Assembly: GCF_002899825.2 (NCBI RefSeq)
Contig: NZ_PPED02000001.1
Location: 930,001 to 994,000 of the forward strand
DNA length: 64,000 nucleotides
Origin: Chryseobacterium phosphatilyticum
Lineage (GTDB): Bacteria; Bacteroidota; Bacteroidia; Flavobacteriales; Weeksellaceae
Direction: 5' to 3'
The translations under genes and the position numbers were made by a program. This document shows, one piece after another, positions 27,342-34,686 of the stretch (its first letter is position 1; every line of letters starts with the position of its first letter). The notes below the pieces were generated by a model. That model was not told the DNA's origin. It saw only the letters and a list, made by a program, of their open reading frames with translations, and did no database searches.

Positions 27342-28280
27342 TTATGTACGAAATTCTAATGGAGTAAATGAAGTCTTTCTTTTGAAGAAGTTTGAAAAGT
27401 GAGCAATTTCTTCGAAACCTAAAGCATATGAAATTTCAGAAACATTCCATTTTGTTTGTTTTAAAAGTATTTTAGCTTCCTGAATAACACGGTCAGCAAT
27501 CAATTCTGTAGTTGTTTTTTCAGTATTTTCTTTCAATTTTTTGTTGAGATAGTTTACATGTACCGCTAGTCTTTCTGCATAGTCTTTTGCTGTTTTCAAT
27601 TGCAGTCTCTGATCCGGTGACTCGATGGGAAACTGTCTTTCCAGAAGCTCTATAAACAAAGATACAATTCTCATTGAAGCATCATTTGAAGTTGATATTT
27701 TGGTTGCAGGTTGTAGCTTTTGACCATAATGAATCAGTTCCAGAACATAGTTTCTTATCAAATCATATTTAAAAATATAATCAGAATCAATTTCTTTCTT
27801 GATCTTCGTAAAAAGGATCTCAATCTCATCGGCCAGCTCATCATTAATTTCAAATACAGGCACGCCTCCGGGTTGAAAAATCGGAAGATCTTCAAGATTA
27901 TTGAAAGAGGTACCTTTAAAAAGGAAATCTTCTGTAAATACACAAAAACTTCCCGACTGATGGGGATCTTCGGGCACCCAATGATAAGGTACTCTGGGAG
28001 TGGCAAACAATAGAGCATTTCCTTTTATTGAAATTGTCTTGTCGGCATATTCTGCCCTGTTATTTCCTCTGATCAGGCTTATTTTATAATATTTCCTTCT
28101 GTTGTAAGGCATTTCAGAGGTCATCTTTACCTTCTCAATCGTTTGAGCGATATCAAACACATTAAAATGACCGATATCTTTGTGAAGACCTTTTGGAAAA
28201 ATACTTTCGAGGTCTTTACCTAGTTTGGCAGCCATTTCTGTATAAAAGTCTTCCAGTGAAGTATGAGCTGTTTTTTCCAT
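27342..28280 (-). CDS. AraC family transcriptional regulator
   Basis: 312 residues: an N-terminal cupin-like sensing domain (about 35-170; YKISLIRGNNRAEY, ISIKGNALLFATPRVPYHW) and a C-terminal double helix-turn-helix (about 205-312; ISYALGFEEIAHFSNFFKRKTSFTP, read as ISYALGFEE then HFSNFFKRK). It is homologous along its length to the regulator at 56262. A TATATTTG box sits 20 bp upstream. The SDR gene just downstream is the likely target. Confidence 0.9.
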   Translation of the reverse strand: MEKTAHTSLEDFYTEMAAKLGKDLESIFPKGLHKDIGHFNVFDIAQTIEKVKMTSEMPYNRRKYYKISLIRGNNRAEYADKTISIKGNALLFATPRVPYHWVPEDPHQSGSFCVFTEDFLFKGTSFNNLEDLPIFQPGGVPVFEINDELADEIEILFTKIKKEIDSDYIFKYDLIRNYVLELIHYGQKLQPATKISTSNDASMRIVSLFIELLERQFPIESPDQRLQLKTAKDYAERLAVHVNYLNKKLKENTEKTTTELIADRVIQEAKILLKQTKWNVSEISYALGFEEIAHFSNFFKRKTSFTPLEFRT

Positions 28281-28300
28281 TGCAGAATATTTGTAAAATT

Positions 28301-28308
28301 CAAATATA
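28301..28308 (-). promoter_or_regulatory. -7 box of the AraC regulator gene
   Basis: The minus strand reads TATATTTG, ending 20 bp before the ATG at 28280. Confidence 0.5.
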
Positions 28309-28376
28309 CAAACTAATTGAAACTCATTTGATTTTTATATTTTTAAATTATATGGGTAAGCCACACTTCACTTTTA

Positions 28377-29156
28377 TCAAAGATTTTTTGCAGATATTCC
28401 AAACTCTTTTTTGAAGGCAAAAGAGAAATGTGAGAAATCTTCAAAGCCCAGATCAAGATAGATATCTACAGGTCTTTGTTTTTTCTCTTCAATCAGAAAA
28501 CGGGCTTCCTGTAAACGTCTTTTTACCAACCACCGATTAGGTGTTTCATTAAAAATCTTTTTAAAATCTCTTTTAAACGCCGATAAACTTCGCCCGGTAA
28601 GAAAGGCCAGCCGCTCTACATTCACATTGAACTTATAATTTTTTTGCATAAACTGCTCAAGGTCCAAACGTCCGGGAATTCCAAAATCAAATAGTACATC
28701 TGATAATTCCGGATGTAATTGTAAGAGAATAAGCAAAAGTTCTTCTCTTTTTATATCGGAAAAGGCATCGTTTATATTCCCCGAATCATTATAGTAAGGC
28801 TCTAATGAAAGTAAAAAATGGTCAATCAGCTTATCTTTTTTTATGGAGATAAATGCATCTTTTGAATAAAAATTCTGAAAAGACAAGCTATGTTTTTTCT
28901 GGAAGTCTTTTAAGAACTGTTCATCAAATATGAAAATCACTTTTTCAAATTCGTTGTTATCTTTTTGTTTATTGTAACGGGCCAGCCGGTTTTTCCGAAC
29001 AATGCAGCTCTCCCCCGGTTTAAGTTTGTAGTGCTTATTCCCATCATAGCCATTCATTATTCCTTTTGCCAGAAATAAGAAAAAGTGCTCTGATATAAAT
29101 TGTTCAGGAGAAACAGCAGGGCCCACAAAACAGGATTTTATTTCCGTAATCTTCAT
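28377..29156 (-). CDS. AraC family transcriptional regulator (AraC_N/DUF6597-type)
   Basis: 259 residues. A short sensing domain (about 1-140) with GYDGNKHYKLKPGESCIVRKN leads to an AraC HTH domain (about 155-259) with VERLAFLTGRSLSAFKRDFKK and LGFEDFSHFSFAFKKEFG. It differs from the regulator at 27342 in the N-terminal half. It is followed on the same strand by the MBL, NAD(P)-binding and SDR genes in reverse order (they lie upstream of it), 6 bp separating it from the MBL gene, so it is probably the last gene of that operon. Confidence 0.88.
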   Translation of the reverse strand: MKITEIKSCFVGPAVSPEQFISEHFFLFLAKGIMNGYDGNKHYKLKPGESCIVRKNRLARYNKQKDNNEFEKVIFIFDEQFLKDFQKKHSLSFQNFYSKDAFISIKKDKLIDHFLLSLEPYYNDSGNINDAFSDIKREELLLILLQLHPELSDVLFDFGIPGRLDLEQFMQKNYKFNVNVERLAFLTGRSLSAFKRDFKKIFNETPNRWLVKRRLQEARFLIEEKKQRPVDIYLDLGFEDFSHFSFAFKKEFGISAKNL

Positions 29157-29162
29157 TGTTTA

Positions 29163-30293
29163 CTACTTTATGTTTTTCCACCATTGATTAAATGATTGGG
29201 TATGATCATCCAGTCTCACTATTTCACCAATCATTGGGGTAGCTAAACGATAGTCTTTTGATTGAGATAAGGTATAAATTCTGTTCAGAGGTTCATTCCA
29301 TGGATGCCTTGCCAACGTAAACTTGGAATGATGCACAGGCAGGAGATTTTTGGCTTTTAATTCTGTAGTTGCCAAAGCTACTTCTTCAGGCAGTTCGTGT
29401 ACTGATTGCCACGCTTCGTTATATTGTCCACATTCCATAATCGCCCAGTCCACAGGGGGATATTTTGCAGCGATTTTCTTAAAACGATCACTATACCCTC
29501 CATCTCCGCTGTAGTAGATATTCATGGAAGGAGACTGAATAAAAAAAGACAACCACAATGCCTGGGAATCGGTAAATCCTCTACCTCCGGCATGATGTGT
29601 ATTTTCTGCATAAATCGCAAAACCCGGTCGTACTTCCAGTTTATCTCCCCAATCTTTTTCTATGATCTGCTGTGGTTGGTAGCCCCATTTTTCATAATGT
29701 GCTCCTGCTCCTAAACCGCAGATGACAAATTTTACTTTAGCCTGTAATGCCTTTACAGTTTCATAATCCAGATGATCATAATGGTCATGAGAAAGCAACA
29801 TATAATCAATCTCAGGCATATCTGCAACGGTATAGATATCACTCCCTTTATAAGCCTTCACACCCCAGGGCAAAGGAGATGCTTTACCACTGAAAACAGG
29901 ATCCACTAAAATTTTCACCCCATCTAATTGCAAAAAGAAAGAGGAATGCCCAAACCACACTATCACATTATGATCGGGAGGAATAGATTTGAGATTTGTT
30001 TTTACTGAGGGTAAAACATCTACGGGCTCGGTATTCGGATAGGTTTCAACCAGAGATTTCCATATTTCGGTTATAAAATTATGTCCCGGGGAAATAACAG
30101 GTTTTTCTTCAAGGTTTCTGAATTTTCCATTCTTGTAGTGAACTGACTGTTTGACCAACTCCAATCTTTTACCTTCCGGCAGTGCTCCAAACTGCGGCTG
30201 TTTCGTATAAAAATAGCCAATAATGACCATTATTAAGATCAGTGAAAGTAATACAACAAATGTTTTTTTAATAACCTTTAAAAATCTTTTCAT
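29163..30293 (-). CDS. Membrane-anchored MBL-fold metallo-hydrolase (UlaG/NAPE-PLD-like)
   Basis: 376 residues. One N-terminal transmembrane anchor (VVLLSLILIMVIIGYFY), then a beta-lactamase-fold domain. The metal motif is SHDHYDHLDY (HxHxDH) with upstream VIVWFGHSSFFLQLDGVKILVDP, and later GDGGYSDRF and LPVHHSKF. The pattern matches the NAPE-PLD/UlaG branch, which hydrolyses phosphoester or lactone bonds. The substrate is unknown. Its ATG overlaps the stop of the upstream gene as ATGA. Confidence 0.85.
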   Translation of the reverse strand: MKRFLKVIKKTFVVLLSLILIMVIIGYFYTKQPQFGALPEGKRLELVKQSVHYKNGKFRNLEEKPVISPGHNFITEIWKSLVETYPNTEPVDVLPSVKTNLKSIPPDHNVIVWFGHSSFFLQLDGVKILVDPVFSGKASPLPWGVKAYKGSDIYTVADMPEIDYMLLSHDHYDHLDYETVKALQAKVKFVICGLGAGAHYEKWGYQPQQIIEKDWGDKLEVRPGFAIYAENTHHAGGRGFTDSQALWLSFFIQSPSMNIYYSGDGGYSDRFKKIAAKYPPVDWAIMECGQYNEAWQSVHELPEEVALATTELKAKNLLPVHHSKFTLARHPWNEPLNRIYTLSQSKDYRLATPMIGEIVRLDDHTQSFNQWWKNIK

Positions 30294-30943
30294 CGGGCAG
30301 CTTTTTTTATGTCCTCAACTTCCAAGACAGGAGTCTTATATCCGGTTTTTGCACAATGAATCATCGCTAAGCCAACTTCTTCCATCTTACAAATCCAACC
30401 GGGAAAAAGAAAGTACCATACGGGTGAGAGGACATCAAAAATACGGTAAATAAAGCGAACATTCTTTTGGCCTTTCACAGGTCTCATAAACCCAGGACGG
30501 AAGTTATATACTGCTTTAAAAGGAAGCCTTAACAAAGCATTTTCTGTTCGTCCTTTTACTCTTGCCCACATTACCTTTCCCTTTTCGGTGCTATCGGTAC
30601 GATTTCCTGAGACATAGATGAAAGTCATGGCAGAATTTATTTGACACATTATTTCTGCAAAAGATACTACAAAATTGTAAGTCTTTCTTGTAAAACTTTC
30701 TTCGGTTTCTCCTACAGAACTCACCCCCGCACAGAAAAAACACGCATCATATCCCATTAGCTCTGCATTATCATTCTTAATTTCAGAAAAATCCTTTATA
30801 ATAAGTTCTTTCAGCTTAGGGTGTCTATGCCCTGATGATTTTCTGCTCACCGTCAGTACTTCTGTGATTTCGGGATTTTTCAGGCAGACCTGCAAAACAC
30901 CTTCGCCTACCAGTCCGGTTGCGCCTGTAATAATAACTTTCAT
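30290..30943 (-). CDS. NAD(P)-binding Rossmann protein (epimerase-like)
   Basis: 217 residues with the cofactor motif TGATGLVGEGVL at the N-terminus, YDACFFCAGVSSVG and YVSGNRTDS. The protein is shorter than full epimerases and resembles the NAD(P)H-binding/NmrA-like proteins often found next to oxidoreductases. It lies 1 bp from the upstream SDR gene and overlaps the MBL gene by four bases. Confidence 0.82.
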   Translation of the reverse strand: MKVIITGATGLVGEGVLQVCLKNPEITEVLTVSRKSSGHRHPKLKELIIKDFSEIKNDNAELMGYDACFFCAGVSSVGETEESFTRKTYNFVVSFAEIMCQINSAMTFIYVSGNRTDSTEKGKVMWARVKGRTENALLRLPFKAVYNFRPGFMRPVKGQKNVRFIYRIFDVLSPVWYFLFPGWICKMEEVGLAMIHCAKTGYKTPVLEVEDIKKAAR

Positions 30944-30944
30944 T

Positions 30945-31970
30945 TTAAATCTGATTAAATTTGATTAAACTTTTGGCAGCAGCCACTATCGCCTCCTCTG
31001 CACTTCCCGGATTCCAGTTTAATACCGTTTTTGCTTTTTCATTACTTGCTCTTTTTACAAGTCCTAAATGGGGAACGATCATTTTTATTTTTGGATTAAA
31101 AACTGCTAATATTCTTATCATCCAGTTGGGCAGTTCTTTTGCAGGTGTTTTACCAGCGATATGCCCCAGGTTTTTTCTCAGAATTTTTGCTACGTCCAGC
31201 ATTGATAAAGCTTCTCCGGAAACAGCGATAAGACGTTGTCCATTTGCCTCAGGCATTGTCAAAGCTCTGAAGTGAAGATCTGCAACATCCCGAACATCCA
31301 CATAGCCGGTTACCAGTTTAGGACAACCTTTCATCTCTCCGTTTAACATCTGCTTTATAATCTGAATGGAATGGGCATAATCACTTGATAAAACAGGTCC
31401 CATCACCGTTGTTGGATTAACGACTGATAACTCCATACCATCTCCTTCAGTCCGGATAAATTCCCAGGCTGCTTTTTCAGAAATGGTTTTGGATCGCTGA
31501 TAAGGAAAAACAGTATCATTAAGTACTGTCCAGTCTTCTTCTGTATAGGGAGTGTCTTTAAGGGTTCCATAACTTACCGCTCCAAAAGCAGAAGTTAACA
31601 CAACTCTTTTCACCCCCTCCTTTTTGGCAGCCCGTAGCACAAAAAGAACGCCATTCCTGGCCGGAATAACAAAGTCATCTTCTGTTTTTGCTTCAGTATG
31701 TGGGGTTGGCGAAGCGGTATGAATAACATACTGACAACCTTCAACTGCTTTTTCCCAGCTTGCTTCATTTTGTAAATCGGCCTCGGCAAAAGATAAATCT
31801 TCAAAAGTCTTTATTCCTCCTTCTTTCAGCATTTGCTTTACCAATTCTGCTTTTTTAAGAGAGCGAAGTGTAGCTCTCACTTTATATCCGTTATTCAATA
31901 AAGTAATCATACAGTAACAGGCTATAAAACCTGAACCTCCAGTTACCAAAACGGTTTCTTTTTTTTCCAT
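30945..31970 (-). CDS. NAD-dependent reductase, extended SDR (dihydroflavonol reductase-like)
   Basis: 341 residues from the ATG at 31970 (MEKKETVLVTGGSGFIA); the frame extends to 31994 without homology. Motifs: TGGSGFIACYC, VIHTASPTP, LTSAFGAVSYG, YQRSKTISEKAAW (catalytic YxxxK) and VVNPTTVMGP. This pattern fits the dihydroflavonol-4-reductase/cinnamoyl-CoA-reductase-like group, whose bacterial members reduce aldehydes or ketones. It is first in a tight operon with the Rossmann protein, MBL hydrolase and AraC regulator. Confidence 0.88.
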   Translation of the reverse strand: MEKKETVLVTGGSGFIACYCMITLLNNGYKVRATLRSLKKAELVKQMLKEGGIKTFEDLSFAEADLQNEASWEKAVEGCQYVIHTASPTPHTEAKTEDDFVIPARNGVLFVLRAAKKEGVKRVVLTSAFGAVSYGTLKDTPYTEEDWTVLNDTVFPYQRSKTISEKAAWEFIRTEGDGMELSVVNPTTVMGPVLSSDYAHSIQIIKQMLNGEMKGCPKLVTGYVDVRDVADLHFRALTMPEANGQRLIAVSGEALSMLDVAKILRKNLGHIAGKTPAKELPNWMIRILAVFNPKIKMIVPHLGLVKRASNEKAKTVLNWNPGSAEEAIVAAAKSLIKFNQI

Positions 31971-32203
31971 TTTATTGATGTATTGATAAAGCAAATTTCT
32001 TTATTAAAATACAAATAAAATTTGTTGAAAAGTCCATTTTTATGTGTTGAGAAGTTCAGTCTATTGATAGGACTTAATTTAGGTTATAATTATACATTTA
32101 TTCATATTTGATTAAAATTATTCTTATTTTTTCCACAAAATGTGATATACGTTCAATTATTTTCATTACATTAGCTACAACTAACTCATTAAAAATCAAA
32201 CTC

Positions 32204-32395
32204 ATGAAAAATCAAATTTCACAAATTGGCAAAAAGCTGAACAAAAAAGAATTGAAATCTATCACAGGAGGAATGTATGACTGTATGGTTCCTGAACCTT
32301 GTGAACCTTACCCTGGAACTTGTGAATCTCACGCCGATGCTAATGGTTGTACCATGATCCATCCTCGTTGCGGGCAAAAAATCTGCAGACCTTAA
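32204..32395 (+). CDS. Cysteine-rich GG-leader peptide (bacteriocin-like) 3
   Basis: 63 residues from the ATG at 32204. Leader MKNQISQIGKKLNKKELK then SITGG. The core has six cysteines in C-x5-C-x6-C-x8-C-x6-C-x4-C, ending HPRCGQKICRP, very like the end of peptide 1 (SPRCAQIVCRP). It opens a run of four closely spaced peptide genes. Confidence 0.82.
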   Translation: MKNQISQIGKKLNKKELKSITGGMYDCMVPEPCEPYPGTCESHADANGCTMIHPRCGQKICRP

Positions 32396-32428
32396 TTATA
32401 ATCTAAATGACGATATACATCTAATACC

Positions 32429-32599
32429 ATGAAAAATCAAAATTTAGCCAAAGGGAAAAAACTCAGCAAAAAAGACCTGAAATCAATCACCGGTGGTTTG
32501 ATCAGTTGTGTTGATTTAACAACAGGGCGCTGTTATATAACAGGAACAATTTGTGCGGAAAGACAATGTCGATTCGTCCCTGAGCCACATCTTCCTTAG
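32429..32599 (+). CDS. Cysteine-rich GG-leader peptide (bacteriocin-like) 4
   Basis: 56 residues, found by reading the gap. Leader MKNQNLAKGKKLSKKDLK then SITGG. Core CVDLTTGRCYITGTICAERQC gives C-x7-C-x6-C-x4-C, then RFVPEPHLP. It starts 33 bp after peptide 3 with an A-rich upstream region and the same leader positions as the other members, which supports it as a real gene. Confidence 0.82.
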   Translation: MKNQNLAKGKKLSKKDLKSITGGLISCVDLTTGRCYITGTICAERQCRFVPEPHLP

Positions 32600-32639
32600 T
32601 GAAGGACTTTAAAAAGATTTATCCTAAACCATCACATAC

Positions 32640-32801
32640 ATGAAAAACCAACTTTTAAACAACGGAAAAAAACTCAACAAAAGAGAATTAAGAAGTATTA
32701 CCGGAGGATTAAGGCAATGCATTGATCCTATGACAGGTCAGTGTCGTGCATTTAGTATAAGATGTGCTGAACCACAATGCATGCCAATATTGGAACCATA
32801 A
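32640..32801 (+). CDS. Cysteine-rich GG-leader peptide (bacteriocin-like) 5
   Basis: 53 residues, found by reading the gap. Leader MKNQLLNNGKKLNKREL then RSITGG. Core CIDPMTGQCRAFSIRC then AEPQC, spacing C-x7-C-x6-C-x4-C. It shares AEPQC with peptide 6. It starts 40 bp after peptide 4. Confidence 0.82.
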   Translation: MKNQLLNNGKKLNKRELRSITGGLRQCIDPMTGQCRAFSIRCAEPQCMPILEP

Positions 32802-32861
32802 AACCTGTATTCATTTTCAGGAAGTTGATCAAAAAACATAAACTTTAAACCATCAAACACT

Positions 32862-33023
32862 ATGAAAAATCAAAATCTCAACAAAGGAAAAAAGCTCAAC
32901 AAAAAAGAGTTAAGAATTATTACAGGAGGAAAAGAAATGTGCTGGCTGTCTAACCTGGTATGCAGTAAAATTTCTTTTAGCTGTGCAGAACCACAATGCC
33001 AGCCAAGCATTGAAATTGAATAA
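32862..33023 (+). CDS. Cysteine-rich GG-leader peptide (bacteriocin-like) 6
   Basis: 53 residues, found by reading the gap. Leader MKNQNLNKGKKLNKKEL then RIITGG. Core CWLSNLVCSKISFSC then AEPQC, spacing C-x6-C-x6-C-x4-C. The ISFSC segment recurs in the second half of peptide 7 (KSFSC). A terminator follows. Confidence 0.82.
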   Translation: MKNQNLNKGKKLNKKELRIITGGKEMCWLSNLVCSKISFSCAEPQCQPSIEIE

Positions 33024-33035
33024 TATAACAAAGGA

Positions 33036-33068
33036 AAAGCACTTTCATATATCCGGAGGTGCTTTTTT
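33036..33068 (+). terminator. Terminator after peptide 6
   Basis: AAAGCAC pairs with GTGCTTT, with extra pairing inside the loop, followed by TTTTTT. It separates peptides 3-6 from peptide 7. Confidence 0.75.
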
Positions 33069-33119
33069 TATATTTTTTATGTACAACAAAAAACTAAACC
33101 ATTTGAAATTCAAAAAATA

Positions 33120-33365
33120 ATGAAAAAACAAAATTTAAATCAGGGAAAAAAACTGACTAAAAAGCAATTAAAAACCATTTCAGGCGGAGTCATGATCTGT
33201 ACTCATGGTGGTAGATGTGCCCAAATTCACCCATCATGCTATGAAAAACAGTGTCGCCCGGGAGCAACTGAAGTATGCATGCCTACCTCCAATACATGTA
33301 CAAAAAAATCTTTTAGTTGCGTAGAGCCACCATGCTGGCCGGATTTAGAACCTCCAATTCAATAA
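33120..33365 (+). CDS. Cysteine-rich GG-leader peptide (bacteriocin-like) 7, double core
   Basis: 81 residues, the longest of the family. Leader MKKQNLNQGKKLTKKQLK then TISGG. The core is two family cores in a row: CTHGGRCAQIHPSC-YEKQC and CMPTSNTCTKKSFSC-VEPPC, each with C-x5/6-C-x6-C-x4-C. The joint is RPGATEV. It looks like the product of an intragenic fusion or duplication of two family members. Confidence 0.85.
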   Translation: MKKQNLNQGKKLTKKQLKTISGGVMICTHGGRCAQIHPSCYEKQCRPGATEVCMPTSNTCTKKSFSCVEPPCWPDLEPPIQ

Positions 33366-33374
33366 AATACAAAC

Positions 33375-33399
33375 GCTTCCTTTGCAGGAAGCTTTTTTT
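33375..33399 (+). terminator. Terminator after peptide 7
   Basis: GCTTCC pairs with GGAAGC over TTTGCA, followed by seven T. Confidence 0.85.
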
Positions 33400-33408
33400 C
33401 TGCAATAT

Positions 33409-33444
33409 AAAAAGCGCTTCCAAATTCATGGAAACGCTTTTTAT
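33409..33444 (-). terminator. Terminator of ychF
   Basis: AAAAAGCG.TTCC pairs with GGAA.CGCTTTTT around CAAATTCATG-type loop sequence. It has T-runs on the minus strand, just past the ychF stop codon. Confidence 0.8.
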
Positions 33445-33470
33445 TACAAACTAACTTTAATATTTTTCTT

Positions 33471-34562
33471 TTATACGTTGAATCTAAAGTGCATGATGTC
33501 ACCATCCTGAACGATATATTCTTTACCTTCTACAGAAAGTTTTCCGGCCTCTTTTATTTTCACTTCTGAACCATAGTGAACATAATCAGCATACTTAATA
33601 ACTTCTGCACGGATAAATCCTTTTTCAAAGTCTGTATGAATTACTCCTGCAGCCTGAGGAGCTGTCCATCCTTGTCCGATAGTCCATGCTCTTACTTCTT
33701 TTACTCCGGCCGTGAAATACGTCTGAAGTTTTAAAAGATCATAAGCTTTTCTGATCAAACGGTTAACTCCCGGTTCTGTAAGACCTAATTCATCAAGGAA
33801 AATTTCTCTTTCTTCAAAAGTTTCAAGTTCATTGATGTCTGCTTCAATCTGAGCTGCTAAAACAACAACTTCTGCCCCTTCATTTTTAGCCATTTCTTCA
33901 ATCTTACCGATCCAGTCATTTCCATTTTTAATAGAGTTTTCGTCTACATTACAAACGTAAAGAACCGGCTTATTGGTTAACAACTGAACTTCTCCGATAA
34001 TGGATTTCGTGAAGTCATCTGTTGCAAACTCTCTTGCATTTTTTCCGTCTTCAAGGAATTTTTGCAAGTTCTGAAGCGTTTCGTAGGTAAGGATATCCTC
34101 TTTCTTTCCAGACTTGATGAATTTTTTAGCTTTTTCAACCGCTTTTCCTACTGTTTCAAGGTCTTTCAATTGAAGCTCAATATCAATAATTTCTTTATCT
34201 CTTAAAGGATCTACAGAACCTTCAACGTGAACGATATTTCCATTATCAAAACATCTTAAAACGTGGATAATTGCCTCACATTCGCGGATATTTGCCAGAA
34301 ACTGGTTTCCTAGTCCTTCTCCTTTGCTGGCTCCTTTTACCAAACCTGCAATATCAACGATTTCAACTACAGCCGGTAAAACTCTTTCGGGTTTTACGAT
34401 TTTCTCCAGTTCAAACAATCTCTGATCCGGTACAGAAACCGTTCCAAGGTTCGGTTCTATGGTACAGAAAGGATAGTTGGCTGATTGAGCTTTTGCATTA
34501 CTCAAACAGTTAAAAAGAGTTGATTTTCCTACATTTGGCAGGCCTACGATTCCACATTTCAT
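33471..34562 (-). CDS. ychF: Redox-regulated ATPase YchF (OBG family)
   Basis: 363 residues, the normal length. P-loop GLPNVGKST (residues 7-15), VEIVDIAGLVKGASKGEGLGN, read as DIAGLVKGASKGEG for the G3 area, and NVDE in the nucleotide-specificity site, which in YchF favours ATP. A TGS domain ends the protein (TAGVKEVRAWTI, GKEYIVQDGDIMHFRFNV). It associates with ribosomes and affects translation and oxidative stress. A TATCTTTG box lies about 90 bp upstream. Confidence 0.96.
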   Translation of the reverse strand: MKCGIVGLPNVGKSTLFNCLSNAKAQSANYPFCTIEPNLGTVSVPDQRLFELEKIVKPERVLPAVVEIVDIAGLVKGASKGEGLGNQFLANIRECEAIIHVLRCFDNGNIVHVEGSVDPLRDKEIIDIELQLKDLETVGKAVEKAKKFIKSGKKEDILTYETLQNLQKFLEDGKNAREFATDDFTKSIIGEVQLLTNKPVLYVCNVDENSIKNGNDWIGKIEEMAKNEGAEVVVLAAQIEADINELETFEEREIFLDELGLTEPGVNRLIRKAYDLLKLQTYFTAGVKEVRAWTIGQGWTAPQAAGVIHTDFEKGFIRAEVIKYADYVHYGSEVKIKEAGKLSVEGKEYIVQDGDIMHFRFNV

Positions 34563-34651
34563 ATTGTAAAATTCAAAGTTTAAGGTTTATGGGTAAGACA
34601 AGGTATCTATCACTTTAAATATTGAACTATGAACCTTGAATTACGAGTGTG

Positions 34652-34659
34652 CAAAGATA
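34652..34659 (-). promoter_or_regulatory. -7 box of ychF
   Basis: The minus strand reads TATCTTTG. The 90-bp leader that follows contains an imperfect inverted repeat (ATTCAAAGTTTAAGG with CCTTGAAT). Confidence 0.55.
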
Positions 34660-34686
34660 GTGAAGTTTAACCAGAATTAAAAATGT

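Noticed and set aside
29163..30293. MBL-fold protein as a beta-lactamase
   Set aside because: The sequence around the metal motif and the membrane anchor fit the UlaG/NAPE-PLD branch, not class B beta-lactamases.
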